A DNA stretch of 64,000 nucleotides, from the NCBI GenBank assembly GCA_024663395.1, contig JANFAH010000018.1, positions 744,001 to 808,000 on the forward strand, in the 5' to 3' direction. Within the stretch, counting starts at the first letter, position 1; every line of letters begins with the position of its first letter. Positions 1-12,260 of the stretch are shown here, piece after piece. The notes beneath the pieces were generated by a model. It did no database searches, was not told the origin of the DNA, and saw only the letters and a list, made by a program, of their open reading frames with translations. This DNA comes from Pisolithus tinctorius (Eukaryota > Basidiomycota > Agaricomycetes > Boletales > Pisolithaceae). Position numbers and translations under genes: made by a program.

Positions 1-108
1 TGGAGGTGGGTCCCTCGGCAACCTGCACGAGCAAGCCAATTAAATATGTTTGCTTGTCGGAGGTGTACGAGTGGGAAGTTTCACCATAACTGCCAGAATT
101 TCTGACGA
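1..108 (+). pseudogene. C-terminal tail of a zinc-knuckle protein (partial)
   Basis: An open frame enters from the left edge and ends at a TGA at 106-108. Its last residues contain FACRRC followed by a His and a Cys, close to a CCHC zinc knuckle. The arrangement resembles the C-terminus of the third ORF of the Gypsy element at 36674-38182 (FACYRC, then GHWSSNC). This may be the end of a related retroelement ORF. Too little is present to be certain. Confidence 0.25.
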
Positions 109-1009
109 TATTTGACATACTGGTTACCAGTATCTAGCTGGGGACCCAAGGATTGTGCAACGACACTTGTATCAGTGGGGAGCCCTTCCTCGTTCTGCAG
201 CGTAGCTGTTTGGGAAGGGGTGCGCGGTGAATCCGGCATTGTCAGTCGACCTGGTTGTTGCAGTGGGAACTTGTGCATCTGGTAAGTGGGCCCGGGCCAG
301 GTGCACAATGCTGCCATGGAATCCAAGGCCCGGAGTCAGAAATGTGCTGGAAAGACACGTCATCCGCATCATCAGCAAACGCGCATAAAGCTCTTAAGCC
401 TAGCAGAAGCTGTTGCCACCTTGCAAGAGTAACCGGAGAATTGAATTTGCTGGGAATTGTTAGATGACGTGGTGAAGTGAACGTGCTGGCACGGCCTCCT
501 TGCAAGGCTACTGTGAAGCCCCAGTAGAGAATAAATGGCAGCTTCCCTGAACCTACGTGGACTGCGACCTTGCCACGACCAGTTTCATTGCACTCGGAGC
601 TCTGACGGGATGCACGTGATGTTCCGGCGTTCGAAATTATGCAAGTCAGCGACGACGTCGACTTTGAAATTTGACGGCTCTCCGACTGCTTCGAAGGGAC
701 TGGGGAGCTTTTGATGACTTCCTTTGAGCAGGATAAATGTTTCCAGATTCCAAGCTAATACGGCATGCAAGACAGCGTCTGATGGTGACTCCGAATTTAG
801 TGGTCCTGAGTGAGGACGCAACTTGCGATCCAATGCTGTCCACGCTGTCCAGTGGGTGGGAACTACGTGGGTAACTATAGGGGGTGGACTGTCCGCAGAG
901 GTTGAAATTCAGACAAATTGCAGATCCCAAGAAAGTTGACATTCCAAGCCAATTAAGAGCTCTTCACGGGCGTCTGTTGTATCCTATATAGCAGTCCAAT
1001 GGGGTCGGA
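109..1009. other. Intergenic stretch, no gene recognised
   Basis: Open frames here are short, overlap on both strands and match nothing I recognise. A TATA-like CCTATATAG lies near 981-989, about 25 bases before the chosen start of the RBR gene, and could be its core promoter. I see no clear repeats. Confidence 0.4.
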
Positions 1010-3377
1010 ATGCCTGGATTAGAGCCACTTATCGTCGCGATCAAGGCAGCGTTACAAGTGGCGATGTCAATAATGTCGACAGCATCATCGTCATCTACTC
1101 CCCGCAAGCCAACCGATCCCACAACTATCCAGAGCGCCAGGTCCCAAACTTCTCACCACGGCAGTACTAGCAGTGCAAGCCCGCCGACTGTTGAGGACGA
1201 GGTCCCAGTACCACAAGCAAAGATTCAAGTAATCTCCTTCCCCGGGACCAGTCAGTTCAGGGTACATGGTGTTTCTGCGTGCGGTCTGGCAGCGTTGAAC
1301 TTTGCAAGAATTGCTTTTCGGGTCATCAAATCCTCCAGAACATTCCTGGATGCCTTGAATACTATCGTATCGCGGGAGACGGTCGAGGTGAGCAATAGAT
1401 CAGATGTCAGGTCTCGGCAAAGTACGCTTTCTTAATCTTTTCACTCGGACTCTCATGACAGGAAGTCATATCGATATGCGGAGGGTGGTCAAGCGACCTC
1501 CACCTAGAAGTCGAAGACATCTGTGAAGTACCTCTCTTCGAGCAGAGCCTGAAACGCAAATCCACTTTCTACGGCCCACCGAGGTCTGACCACTTCCGGC
1601 GGATCCTACGGTATGCCTCTCTTCATCACTGATAGTACCCGTTGTACAATCATGCATGCCGTTTGTCTCAGCGAATTGCAAGCATTACAGGATTCCGCTG
1701 CAGTGATCATTACCCGCCCACCAGAAATTATTGCCTGTCTGAAAGTTGCAAACCATCCTTCCGGAAAGGACGCATTTATCGTCTTCGATTCCCATCCACG
1801 TCCGTCGCATCCTGATGGCACAGGTCTTGTCCTCGCTTCGACTGTAGACGGCGCAGTAAGGGTACTGAGAGACATCCTGCACGTCGATGAAGATTTGTTA
1901 TCATCACCAGATCTACAGTGGCAAGCACAGCTTCTCACGAACTGTTCTGGACACATTATACTAGCAAAAAGTGGAACCCTCACTACAGAGCAGTCAGCGG
2001 TTGAATCTAGCCTGGCAGTCTTAGTCCTTCGCTCAGAAATAAAAGAACTGGAGCGGCAGAACAAAGCCCTGGCCTCCCAAAACAAACACCTCGATGACGA
2101 AGTCGACGAGTTAGAGAGGATTATTCAACAAGAAAGACGCAAGGTCGCAGGCAGGGTTACCTATGCTGCAGCAGCGTCACACGGCCAGCAAGATTGGAGA
2201 AGTTTTTCCAAGACAAATTCTGCGGCAGGATCGTCACGACTTTCGTCCTATGACAGCCGCCGGGCGTACAACGGTGCCCGTAGCATCTTTGCCGAAAACC
2301 CTCCTCCCGCTCCCGCAACTAGGCCAATGACCTATGAGGCCGAAGAAAATGATTTGGAGAAAATGCAGCTTAGCTTCTTCGAAGAGGACGCCAGAGAGGC
2401 AGCCCGGGATCGAAACATGGCATTCCAGTTGCAGCGTAATTTTGACGCGGAAGATACGGTACTGCGTCAACAGCATGCAGATCTCAGTTGCAATGTACAG
2501 ACAAGCTTTAAATGCGGTATTTGCCTCGACGAACATCCCGAAGACGATGCTGCAACAGTGGAAGACTGCGGCCACATGGTATGCAGAAGTTGCTTGAAGG
2601 ATTACGTTGGCGGAAAGATTGCGGACCATCGCTTCCCCATTTTGTGTCCTATTTGTACTGCTGAGAACAGGCAAGCAGGTACGCTCACTCCGATCGTTGA
2701 CGTTGACTAGACAAACATGCAAATATTTCAGGACAAATATCCGGTTTCCTGGTCGAACAGCTTGGAATTTCCGAAGAAGAGTATGCAGTTTGGATTGAGA
2801 TGGAACTTTCGCAGTTCTCAATCTTGCTCCACTGTCGAAAGTACGCAGATTCAGCACAATGACACCAGGGAAGAAAAGCGCTGACTACTGACAGGTGCAA
2901 TCGTGCGGCCTTCGTAGACCGCACTGACTACAACGACATGCCTAACATCGTTTGTCCCATGGGCGATTGTAGTCACATATGGTGCAAGTTATGTCTCCGA
3001 ACTATCCTTATTGGGGGACCCAAGCATTCTTGTGACGGATCTTCTGAGCTTGATCACCTAATGAAAGAACAAGGGTGGCATTACTGTCCCAGTATGTCCC
3101 CCTACATTATGGACGGCCTTGAGCTGTACTGATGATCCGCAAGGTTGCAAAACACCCTTCCAAAAAGATTACGGATGCAACCATATGACGGTACAGTTTA
3201 TGACCCCGCATCAGCGCTGTTACTAAATCAAATTGATAGTGCATCGCGCCGGGTTGCAACACTCACTTTTGCTATCGCTGCGGAGAGCTCATCGTCCGTT
3301 CAGCTCTGAGGGATGAAGTCGGCAAGGCAGTCACCGCACATTACAGAAAATGCTTATTGTTTGAGGTGCCTGAATAG
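1010..3377 (+). CDS. RBR-type E3 ubiquitin ligase with N-terminal protease-like domain
   Basis: Seven exons joined by six GT-AG introns (1388-1461, 1611-1671, 2679-2731, 2841-2894, 3092-3143, 3191-3239) keep one open frame to the TAG at 3375. The C-terminal half is a RING-IBR-RING unit: RING1 starts at CGICLDEHPED (about 2512), the IBR contains CRKCNRAAF and CSHIWCKLC, and the Rcat domain reads CKTPF, GCNHMT, then CNTHFCYRC. The catalytic Cys expected in GCNHM is present, so the ligase should transfer ubiquitin through a thioester. The N-terminal third has SACGLAALN (exon 1) and later FDSHPRPSHPDG (exon 3). These resemble the Cys and Asp/His boxes of papain-like deubiquitinases (Peptidase C76-like), which I infer from memory of fungal relatives. 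A charged coiled coil lies between, near 2030-2130. The first Met was chosen because the TATA-like box precedes it; a start further upstream is possible. It is probably a cytosolic or nuclear host gene. Confidence 0.85.
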
Positions 3378-4030
3378 CGACGTCGACAATTATGATATAC
3401 TTCGCGAAACTGGTTAGTAGTACCGATGGACAAAATCCACACGGTGTCTCCGCAGTTGCTGGTGTACGATAGAAGCTAGTTATGGGTTTGTTACAGTACC
3501 TATGAAATTGCGATGATGCACGATAATCGATATGGACAACTGGGAGTTGAACTGCGTCAGTGGGGACCGAGGCCAACTACCATGCATTGTCAAAATCGCC
3601 CGCAAACGTCATCGTCCAGGCTCTCATGTCGTGTTGGAAGGCAGACATCTTATTTGAACAACAGCACATCAAGTACTCTCCTTAACTTCCTGTTCTCTAA
3701 ACTGCTTCGCCCACTATACGCTAAGTCAGCAGGTAAGCAGAAAATAGTCAAAAACACTACACACCATCATAGAGGGTATTGGTCGATCTGGTTTGATTTG
3801 CCGCACCTAAAACAGAAGGACCCTCGCATTAACAACACAACCCAACGAATCAAAAGGACCACAGACGAAACTCGCCTCCCTCTCCGCGCTCACGGTCCAA
3901 ACGCCATATGCAACAGCGAGTATACCAGCAAACGTGATAGCAGTGTTAGTCTTCCAGCTGGCGGGTCGCGACCACCAGCCACCTGCCGCGGCGATGGGTT
4001 TAACGCGGTTGGCTTTAAGCTGCGGGAGAA
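3378..4030. other. Intergenic, no gene recognised
   Basis: The stretch contains an open frame (3513-4148) that runs straight into the promoter-like repeat and has no recognisable domain. I regard it as non-coding spacer between the RBR gene and the F-box gene. Confidence 0.4.
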
Positions 4031-4035
4031 ATCGG

Positions 4036-4256
4036 TGGAGACAAACCTGCTGGTGACCATACTTGCTTTGGATACGGGTAACGCGCTCCACCGCCCTGTC
4101 GAGTATATTATAAGTCACCTTTCACCGTTGACCTTGTTTCCTGGCTAGGTCCATACCATTATGTGGATTTGAGATTGTTAGCCAACGGTTGGAAGGCAGC
4201 CGGGACCCATGAAGAAAGACGTTGGTGCGTGGGAGAATGACACCGCCACCTCAATG
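4036..4256 (+). promoter_or_regulatory. Promoter-like segment, copy 1 (upstream of F-box gene)
   Basis: This segment runs from CTGGTGACCATACTTGCTTT through a TATA-like GAGTATATTATAAG (about 4100) and the block GGTTGGAAGGCAG to GGGAGAATGACACCGCCACC. It is repeated with small changes at 6803-6985. It directly precedes the F-box gene start at 4327, so it is most simply that gene's promoter and 5' leader. Promoter function is inferred from position. Confidence 0.5.
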
Positions 4257-4326
4257 TCGAACTTTCTGGCTCGCTCGTCTCGAAGACAGTGTTCTGGGAT
4301 CAATCGATCATCGATCATCGACCGTC

Positions 4327-6094
4327 ATGCATCCGTGCCTCCGCGTGTACGAGATTCTGCGACTCATATTTCAATGCGTTGAAGATAATTCTACGTTGTG
4401 TGCGTTGGCCAGGACGTGCCGCACTTTCAAGGAACCCGCTACCGGTTTGATCTGGGAGACTCTGACTGCCATGGAACCCATCTTGAGCCAGCTCTCTTCT
4501 GCAAGGATTGTGAGCACCATAGAGTACATTGTAAGGCTCTACTATTGTTTCATCGTTTGGATCGGCAGAGTGACACCACCAACAGGACTCAAAATGCATG
4601 CAGTACATGGGCGATCGGTACCTCGGGCTATCACGTCCACTCACTGATAACGACTGGAATATCATTCGGCGATTCTCAAGCCGTGTTCGCCGATTTCATG
4701 TGTCCTGCGTCCCCATACCCTGTGACGACTATGCGAATGACAACATTAGCCAGTGGTTTGACTTGCTCGCCTCCCCGCCGGACCCGAGCTTTCTTTTCCC
4801 AAACCTTCGCACCTTATCATTTAATGTGCGTGATGACAATATCAGGAGTGATCACAAACAGGCCATCATCCGGTTCTTCCACCTTCTCCTGAAGCCACAT
4901 CTACCTGCCCTTCGATTTGAACTTCCTGACTCACTCTATTCCCGTGTCGACATCTCTTCCATACCGATGCTTTGCCCAAACATCCGCATTTTAAACATAG
5001 GATGTACAGGATTCCTTATTGATAGAGTCTGGACCCGAGGTTTGGATCAGTTAACCAGGGTAATCTCCAATCTTCGTCATCTGGAGGTCGTCAGGTCTAA
5101 CGTGACCCCCTGGGAGATGCTGAGCGGTCTCGCTCAGGTGAAGGGACTGCGACGGTTGTCGGTGTCTCTTCCTCGTATCCTTGGCCCTGGACCTGAATGC
5201 CCCAGTGGCGAAAATTTCCCGCAACTTCGCACTCTGAATATTTCTGCCCACTCCCTCGCGTCATGCACTGACCTCTTCCGTTGGACTTCTCTTGATAAAG
5301 TCACTGAGATATATATCGAATGCTCACCACTCATCGGTGCCAGAGATCCTGTGCAAACACTAGTCGAGATGTCATCTCTGATTTTGTCGCAGTGCAAGCG
5401 CCTAGAATTCCTTTGGATACTCTCCGACAATTCCGATAACGAAGAAATTCCCACCGCTTGGCCACGACCTGTGCTAGAAGTCTACCAAGCTTTCCGTCAA
5501 CTCAGGGTCATTGCATTGCAGACATGCATTAGCTCGTGGCTCGCAGACAACGACTTGGAAGATATGGTAAAGGCTTGGCCACACTTGGAGGTATTCCACC
5601 TATTCTACGAGGAAGTGCTGCGCCCTGCAGTCTGCCTCACGTTACGAGGAGTCACTGCCCTTCTATATCATTGCCCCAAACTCAAGCACTTTACCTTGAT
5701 GTTCGATGCAACCCATGTACCTGATCCACTCAGCTACAGCACGCTCGTGCGGAATACTGCAGTGAGGTATATGGGAGTTTGGACATCTCCTGTTTCGGAA
5801 AGTCCCGATGTTGCTGCATATCTCTCCACCATCATGCCATACTTGAAGGACATCGGTATTTACGCGAGGAACCGTTGTTACCCTAAGTGGCTTTGGATAT
5901 GTACCAGGCATCAACAGAAGCCTACGATAAGGATGAACATGTCGCAGACCGAGTTATATCATCTACTAACGGCTGGTACTGAACGTGGTGGCGATCCGGT
6001 GGAGGGTTACAGCGGAGAGTGGTGCTGGACGTCTCGCGAAGATTGGAATCGGTATCTGCATGGAGTTCGTGGAGTTAATATAGAAGTGGTGTAA
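4327..6094 (+). CDS. F-box protein with leucine-rich-repeat-like C-terminus
   Basis: Two exons. Exon 1 (4327-4509) encodes an F-box: the start MHPCLRVYEILRLIF, then STLCALARTCRTFKEPATGL and IWETL, the usual layout of agaricomycete F-box proteins. An intron at 4510-4585 (GTGAGC to CAACAG) joins in phase to a long exon that includes LSRPLTDNDWNIIRRF and RVRRFHV. It continues as about 480 residues rich in Leu and regularly spaced LRxL segments and ends in TAA at 6092-6094. F-box proteins bind Skp1 in SCF ubiquitin ligases, and the C-terminal part selects substrates. The substrate here is unknown. The ATG at 4327 starts the F-box directly, while one at 4222 in the same frame would add 35 residues. 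Such genes form large families in these fungi. It looks intact and of host origin. Confidence 0.85.
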
Positions 6095-6800
6095 GGCCGT
6101 TCGTTAGGGAACCAATGTGACAACAGATTTTGAATCCTGATGCTAGACAGCTTCCAGTCATTCAATCTGGCTTCGGTGTTTCCGATGAAAGAAATGCTCT
6201 TCTGGTCTGCCTTTATGTCTTTTGCATTAAGCAAGGCGGACCGGATGATTACTGGTTGCGCACGTCGTATCGATAACAATCTAGTATCGCAAGTAAGCGC
6301 CAGTCCCTGACTCCCTCTGAAATTCAAAGCGGCGTAGAACATGATCACAGAAAACCAATTGCGATGAGGGGATGCAGTGTCAAAGCATGAGAGATGATAT
6401 TGCGGATAATAAAGATGGTCATAGTGGATGGAGATAATCGCTCACCATCATAAGGAACACCATCAGGAAGATCCATAAAGCACTTATGGTGATCCCGACC
6501 TGACAAAACTGCCGCAAACGGACCTTCGCACCATGCCTGTCCTACGAAACTCAGGGGCTCAAGAGAAGACCGCGTATGGATAAGGACTACTTAGTGACAG
6601 GACGTACATGACACCTATCAGAATGAGATGAGAGAGGGGGAAAAGGCCGGAGCGATGCTGTGATCTTGGGTGGCGACGCCAGATGTACAGTAAGTGGGCT
6701 GGGTGGCAGTCATGTCGACTCGCTGTGTGTGGGGGGTTATGGGCATGCACGTCGGATAGGATGGGTCACGCAGGGTGCCGCGGTGACGAGTTTAACAAAC
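6095..6800. other. Intergenic 3' of the F-box gene, no gene recognised
   Basis: This contains the presumed 3' UTR of the F-box gene, then mixed sequence without a persuasive ORF or repeat. Confidence 0.4.
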
Positions 6801-6802
6801 GT

Positions 6803-6985
6803 GCTGGTGATCATACTCGCTTTGGAAACGGATAACGCGCTCCACCGCACTGCCGAGTATATAAGTGAGCTTTCACCGTCGACCTTTTTTCCTGGCCGAG
6901 GTGAGGTTACCAGCCAGCGGTTGGAAGGCAGTCGGGACCCTTGCCTTGGTGCGTGGGAGAATGGCACCGCCACCTCCTTGATGCT
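6803..6985 (+). repeat. Promoter-like segment, copy 2 (orphan)
   Basis: This is a diverged copy of the segment upstream of the F-box gene. It has the same order of blocks: CTGGTGATCATACTCGCTTT, GCGCTCCACCGC, TATA-like GAGTATATAAG, CGGTTGGAAGGCAG and GGGAGAATGGCACCGCCACC. No F-box coding sequence follows; from about 7 kb the DNA is CpG-poor transposon-derived material. It looks like the 5' end of a lost or displaced tandem duplicate. Confidence 0.6.
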
Positions 6986-7219
6986 TGCAAGTAGGAATTC
7001 TAGTACATAGGAGGCACGACAAAGTAATAGAATGTTGTCTTCGCATGAGTGGCTATGTAGCCGTGCACCTCATCTTTCCTTTCTTCCATCATTGTCAGAA
7101 CCCAGCCCACAGTGTGGGCATCTCAGCATTCAGTTTTCACTCATTTGCCACCCTTTTCAAGGATCTCCCCAATCACACCCCAGATTGCAGGTGATCTCAG
7201 GCTTCTTGGTGCCACAACC

Positions 7220-8545
7220 ATGGATGCTCAACAACCTCAATGACCACAACAACCTGACTTCACCCTACCAGCCTTCCAGGGTGTAGTAGAGCTCATGATG
7301 GCAGGGGCAAACTTGTCCTGGGAGGAAGCCATTGAAGCTCTGGAACAGCACTGGGCCCAGGACAACCTGCTGGATGAACAACAGCAAGAGGGCCAGCCAT
7401 GCCAAGAAGAAGAACACAGACTCCCACTCCCCCCAGTCCAACCACCAGTTACTGACCCCAAACATCCTCACCAACAAGCCCCAGAAACCAACCCCCCCAA
7501 CTTCAATGTGGATACCATAGTGTCCACCAATCTACCAATCTACCAATCTGACCAGCTGAATATGCCCTCAAGAAGATAGAAGCTTTCAAATTCATACACA
7601 TGTGGTATTTTACAAGGGAAGGGCTACAGGAGGCTGTATGAATGGTCAGGCAACTCAATGAGAATGACATGCTAGCCATCACCCAGGTCTTAAGAGGAGG
7701 CTGAAATTAAGACTAAAAAGAAGATCTCAGGCTTCTGTGGTAAGAAGACTGAGGTGCATGAGGAAAAACTAACTGCCTAAGTGCAAAGAATTATTACATA
7801 AGCTTGTACACTGTAAGCAAATGGACACAGGGGACACATGTTCCAATACCAGGCTGGCAAAGGTAATGTGATGCTGTGCACTGCCAACTCCCTAACTGCC
7901 TCCAAGAACATAAAACCAGACCATGGGCTAACCTTTGTGGAATACATGTACACCAAGAATCATTTCCTAACATGCATTGAAAATGCAGGCTGGGGCAACA
8001 AACTAGTAGATGCATTCAACTGGTTCTTCCACACAATCAATAACCACTGCCTTCAAGACTGGGAGGACTGAGGAGAGTGAACCCTCCTACACTACACATC
8101 CAAAGTCTGGCAGGACTGGCATGACAAAGCCATGTGGAATCAAGCTTACAACATCAGGATCATCAACAAAGATCTACTAGCAGACATCAGGCATGACCTA
8201 GATGCCAAAGACATCCAGTCAGGGCTTGACCAGGTCAGTAACTCTCCCCAGACCCTCCTTGTAACAGCAGAATGCCAGACTGATGACCCAACCCCCATCA
8301 CTTCCCCCACCACTCACCCCTCCCTGTCTTGTGACACCACACCTGACTGCTGCTGCACACCATGCCTGTCCCCACACTGCTGCCTAACAATGGCCCCCAT
8401 TCATTCACCCTCCTGCATGCTGACCACCCACACTGCCTGCTGCTGCTGCCCATGTGCCAATGGATGCCCACTACCATCCCTCACTACCCCACACCAAACC
8501 AAAATGCTCCACCATGACACTATCCATGACCTCATCATCCAATAG
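7220..8545 (+). pseudogene. Decayed agaricomycete-specific transposon-associated gene
   Basis: From the ATG at 7220 a frame with an early TGA encodes an acidic, Gln/Glu-rich stretch (LSWEEAIEALEQHW). It continues after frame changes into YALKKIEAFKFIHMWYFTRE (about 7561-7620), then a KASKN/PDHGLTF-like stretch and FVEYMYTKNHFLTCIENAGW (7930-7990), FNWFFHTINNH and WHDKAMWNQAYNIRIINKDLL. This order, a YAL-K-WYFT-EG block followed by a helical block ending in W-H-A, matches a common unnamed protein family in mushroom genomes that I know from memory. Several stops and shifts, and near-absence of CpG, show it is dead. The tail (8240-8545) is Cys/Pro/Thr-rich and low complexity. Confidence 0.5.
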
Positions 8546-8751
8546 CTTCAGCACAGCCATGCCTCCTGTCTAGAGACCATAGAGAGAGGTTGACAGCCCT
8601 ATCACCTCCCAAGATGCAGACTCTCCCACTCCCCATCCCCTAGGTTCAACCAGGGCCAGAAGCCAAGGCAACACTACCAGAGATCCAGGTCTTGTCACCC
8701 TGCAAGCACTCCAGATCCCCATGGCATAGCCCCAGCAGAGAAGGGAGAGGC

Positions 8752-9239
8752 CACTGCTGTCAAGTCTGGGCCTACTCTGACCAACTCCAACACTTAACAA
8801 GGTCTAGAGAAGGGTTCAGAAGCAAGTCTGACACAGAGGAACAGAACTCCGACTAGCAGAGTGTTGGCAGGGACGAAGACTGCTGAAGCAAAGGCGGAGT
8901 GGAGTGAGGGCGTTGGGTTTAGCTTGTGCACTACCCCCTTGCATGATCTCAGCCCTTGTATTTCAGAGGGAGAGTACAGATGGAGAGTCGGAGATAACTC
9001 TGACAGGCAGAAGACAGAATCAGAGGGAGTAGGAACTAAGTTGATATTCGTACTGAAGAATGGCAGAGTATGATACATGCTTTTATACTGTTACAGAGGT
9101 ACAGTGACTGGAATCGGAACTGACATATGGGGACCCAGAAAATTTCAAGTAAACACTTCCTAGATGACGAATGAAGGGTAGATGGAGGACATACGAACAG
9201 GTAACATAGAATATCCAGAAAAGGAAACAGTCCAGGCGC
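8752..9239. repeat. LTR-like repeat E, left part
   Basis: It starts at TGTCAAGTCTGGGCC. The first about 170 bases recur at 55837-56004 with about 90% identity by eye, including CAGAGTGTTG and GTGGAGTGAGGGCGT. It is interrupted at 9240 by the long LTR F and resumes after 30102. The TG start and repetition suggest an LTR, but its far end was not found. Confidence 0.45.
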
Positions 9240-9562
9240 TGTGAGTCAAAGTGTGGAAAGGCAGTATAAACCAACCAAACCAACACCAAAGACAAATAAT
9301 GTGCGAGTGGTGGTTTGCCTCTGCGGAACCTGGAGTGCAGAGAAACCTAAATGTGTGGGGGGGACTTCAAGTAGAGGGCTCCTGGCGCAAGTCGTCGACG
9401 AGTTACGCAGGAGAGGATGAATGAATGCTGATTGAGAAGGGGATGCTGAACAGAGCAGGGGTGTTCAGCCGAAAGGACTTGGGAGTAATGGATTTCGATA
9501 GGACGTGCTCCTGGCGCAAGTCGATGACGAGTTACGCAGGAGTGGGTGGATGACTAAACAAG
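9240..9562 (-). repeat. Solo LTR F copy 1, part 1 (split by the KDZ element)
   Basis: This is the first 323 bases of a 1.88-kb LTR-like unit whose other part is 28545-30102. It matches 60915-61230 closely. The unit has TG and CA ends and a 4-bp flank GCGC at 9236-9239, repeated at 30103-30106 (target duplication). The KDZ transposon splits it at 9562/9563. The promoter side is on the minus strand. Confidence 0.75.
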
Positions 9563-9730
9563 GACCCCATGTAGTCAGCTTAGTCACAACATATGGGTAG
9601 CCTGCGCGCCAAATTACCATTACTCATGTAGAGCCTGATGTGGGCCCGTCAAATTAATTAAGTCATAACATATGAAGAGGCCTGGAAGCCCAGAGTGACA
9701 GCAGGAAATGAGCAGGCCCGTGACAAGTAT
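9563..9730 (+). repeat. Left terminal inverted repeat of the KDZ element
   Basis: It aligns with the reverse complement of 28370-28537. The first 6 bases differ, then ATGTAGTC, CTTAGTCACAACATATGGG, CCAAATTA, CATTACTCAT, GGGCCCGTCAAATTAATTAA and AGTGAC blocks are shared with scattered substitutions. Confidence 0.85.
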
Positions 9731-12260
9731 ATTACAAGAGTCAATCCGTTGCAACTTATTGTCAGGCCCATCATGCATACAGCGGGTGCGCCGCAACCCG
9801 TGGACAGGCCCGTCTGAAGCATGCTGCACCCATCGAAACTGATAGTCGGGCCCATCGAAGGGATAAGGAACCGGTCGGAAAATATGGGCAGGCCCATCGC
9901 TAATATGGCGGATGATGCGACATCCGATTGACGGGCCCGTCCAAGGGGTGGTCTACCCGTCTAATCTTATGGGCAGGCCTGTCGGGAAAATATCAGATGA
10001 TGTTACACCCCAGGGCGGGTCAGTGGGAGGGGTGCGATAGCTATCAGAAGATATGGGTAGGGCCCGGATCTTATGCGCAGGCCCGCCATGTATATCACGG
10101 ATGGGGTCGCAACCCATGGGGGGGCCCGGGGAATGGATGAAACATCCATGGGAACATATGGGCAGGCCCGTCAGGTATATAGCGGATGATGTGGTAACAC
10201 GAGGACAGGCCCGTAAAAGGGGGGCGGCATGTACACCAACAAATGTCAGGCCCGCCACGTATATAACGGATGAGGTCTCATCCCATGTGGGGGCCCGGGG
10301 AATGGATGAAACATCCATGGGAACATATGGACAGGCCCGTCGGGTATGTCGCGGATGATGTCGTAACACGCGGATGGGCCCGTAAAAGGGGTGTGGCATG
10401 TACACTAACATATGGAAGGCCTGCGATGTATATAACTGATGAGGTCTCAACCCATGGACGGGCTCGGCAATGAGATGATCCATGCGACGAATGATATGGG
10501 CAGGCCCGTCAGGTATATAGCGGATGATGTGGTAAAACACGGACGGGCCCGTAAACGGGGTGCGGCATGTACACTAACATATGGCAGGCCCGCCATGTAT
10601 ATAAAGGATGAGGTCTCAACCCATGGACGGGCTCGGCAATGAGATGATCCATGCGACGAATGATATGGGCAGGCCCGTCAGGTATATAGCGGATGATGTG
10701 GTAAAACACGGACGGGCCCGTAAACGGGGTGCGGCATGTACACTAACATATGGCAGGCCCGCCATGTATATAAAGGATGAGGTCTCAACCCATGGACGGG
10801 CTCGGCAATGAGATGATCCATGCGACGAATGATATGGGCAGGCCCGTCAGGTATATAGCGGATGATGTGGTAAAACACGGACGGGCCCGTAAACGGGGTG
10901 CGGCATGTACACTAACATATGGCAGGCCCGCCATGTATATAAAGGATGAGGTCTCAACCCATGGACGGGCTCGGCAATGAGATGATCCATGCGACGAATG
11001 ATATGGGCAGGCCCGTCAGGTATATAGCGGATGATGTGGTAAAACACGGACGGGCCCGTAAACGGGGTGCGGCATGTACACTAACATATGGCAGGCCCGC
11101 CATGTATATAAAGGATGAGGTCTCAACCCATGGACGGGCTCGGCAATGAGATGATCCATGCGACGAATGATATGGGCAGGCCCGTCAGGTATATAGCGGA
11201 TGATGTGGTAAAACACGGACGGGCCCGTAAACGGGGTGCGGCATGTACACTAACATATGGCAGGCCCGCCATGTATATAAAGGATGAGGTCTCAACCAAT
11301 GGACGGGCCCGGCAATGAGATGATCCATGCGACGAATGATATGGGCAGGCCCGTTGGGTATATAGCGGATGATGCGGTAACACACGGACGGGCCCGTAAA
11401 AGGGGTGCGGCATGTACACTAACATATGGCAGGCCTGCCATGTATATAACGGATTGGGTCTCATCCCATGGACGGGCCCGACAATGAGATGAGGCATGCG
11501 ACGAATGTTATGGGCAGGCCCGTCGGGTATATAGCGGAAGATGTGGTAACACACGGACGGGCCCGTAAAAGAGGGCGGCATGTACACTGACATATGGCAG
11601 GCCCGCCATCTATATAGCGGATGAGGTCTCAACCCATTGACGCGCCGAGAAAGGAGACGATCCATACGACAAATCTTATGGGCAGGCCCGTTGGGTATAT
11701 AGCGGATGATGTGGTAACACGAGGACGGGCCGTAGAAGGGGTGCGGCATGAGCACTAACATATGGCAGGCCCGCCATGTATATAACGGACAAGGTCTCAA
11801 CCGATGGATGGGCCCATGCATGGGAGGACCCGTCCAACAAATCTTATGGGGAGGCCCGTCGGGTACATATTGGATAATTTGTGCGACAAGAACGGGCCTG
11901 TGCATGGGATGTTCCATCCGAAAAATCATATAGGAAGGCACGACGGGTGTATCTTGGATGGGGTCGAAACCTATGGACGGGCCCGTCCATGGTGAATTCT
12001 ATCCAACTAATGGTATGGGAGGGCCAATTGTGTCTATAGCGGATGGTGTTCGAAATCAGGGACGGGCCCATTGAACGGATACGATTTCGATCTGATAATG
12101 CGAACAGGCCTGGCAAATATATCTCAGATGAGGTGACAACCCACGGAAGAGCCCGTACAAGTAATGTTGTGCGCGTGAAATGTTATGGGTGGGCCCGTCG
12201 GGTAGATATCGGACGACATCGCAAACCACGAACGGGCAAATAGAAGGAAGATTGTACCAG
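9731..12260. repeat. Left subterminal array with 169-bp tandem repeats
   Basis: The whole stretch is punctuated by GGGCCCG or GGCCCGTC cores every 30-60 bases. Between about 10100 and 11790 a 169-bp unit repeats about ten times. The five units between about 10441 and 11300 are nearly identical, and the outer ones are diverged. Each unit contains CACGGACGGGCCCGTAAA, ATGGCAGGCCCGCCATGTAT and CATATGGCAGG. Because 169 is not a multiple of three, the many look-alike short ORFs are by-products. Such arrays are plausible transposase-binding sites (inference). Confidence 0.85.

Noticed and set aside
3513..4148. 211-residue plus ORF between the two host genes
   Set aside because: It runs through the promoter-like repeat, has no domain, and its composition is unlike the neighbouring genes.
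10100..11790. Regularly spaced repeats that could suggest a CRISPR array
   Set aside because: The unit is 169 bp and repeated whole, with no short repeats alternating with unique spacers, and the genome is clearly eukaryotic.
9731..12260. Many similar 60-70-residue ORFs (MRSQPMDG... type) and a 272-residue minus-strand ORF
   Set aside because: They are produced by a 169-bp tandem repeat (not a multiple of three), recur in shifted frames and show no domain.
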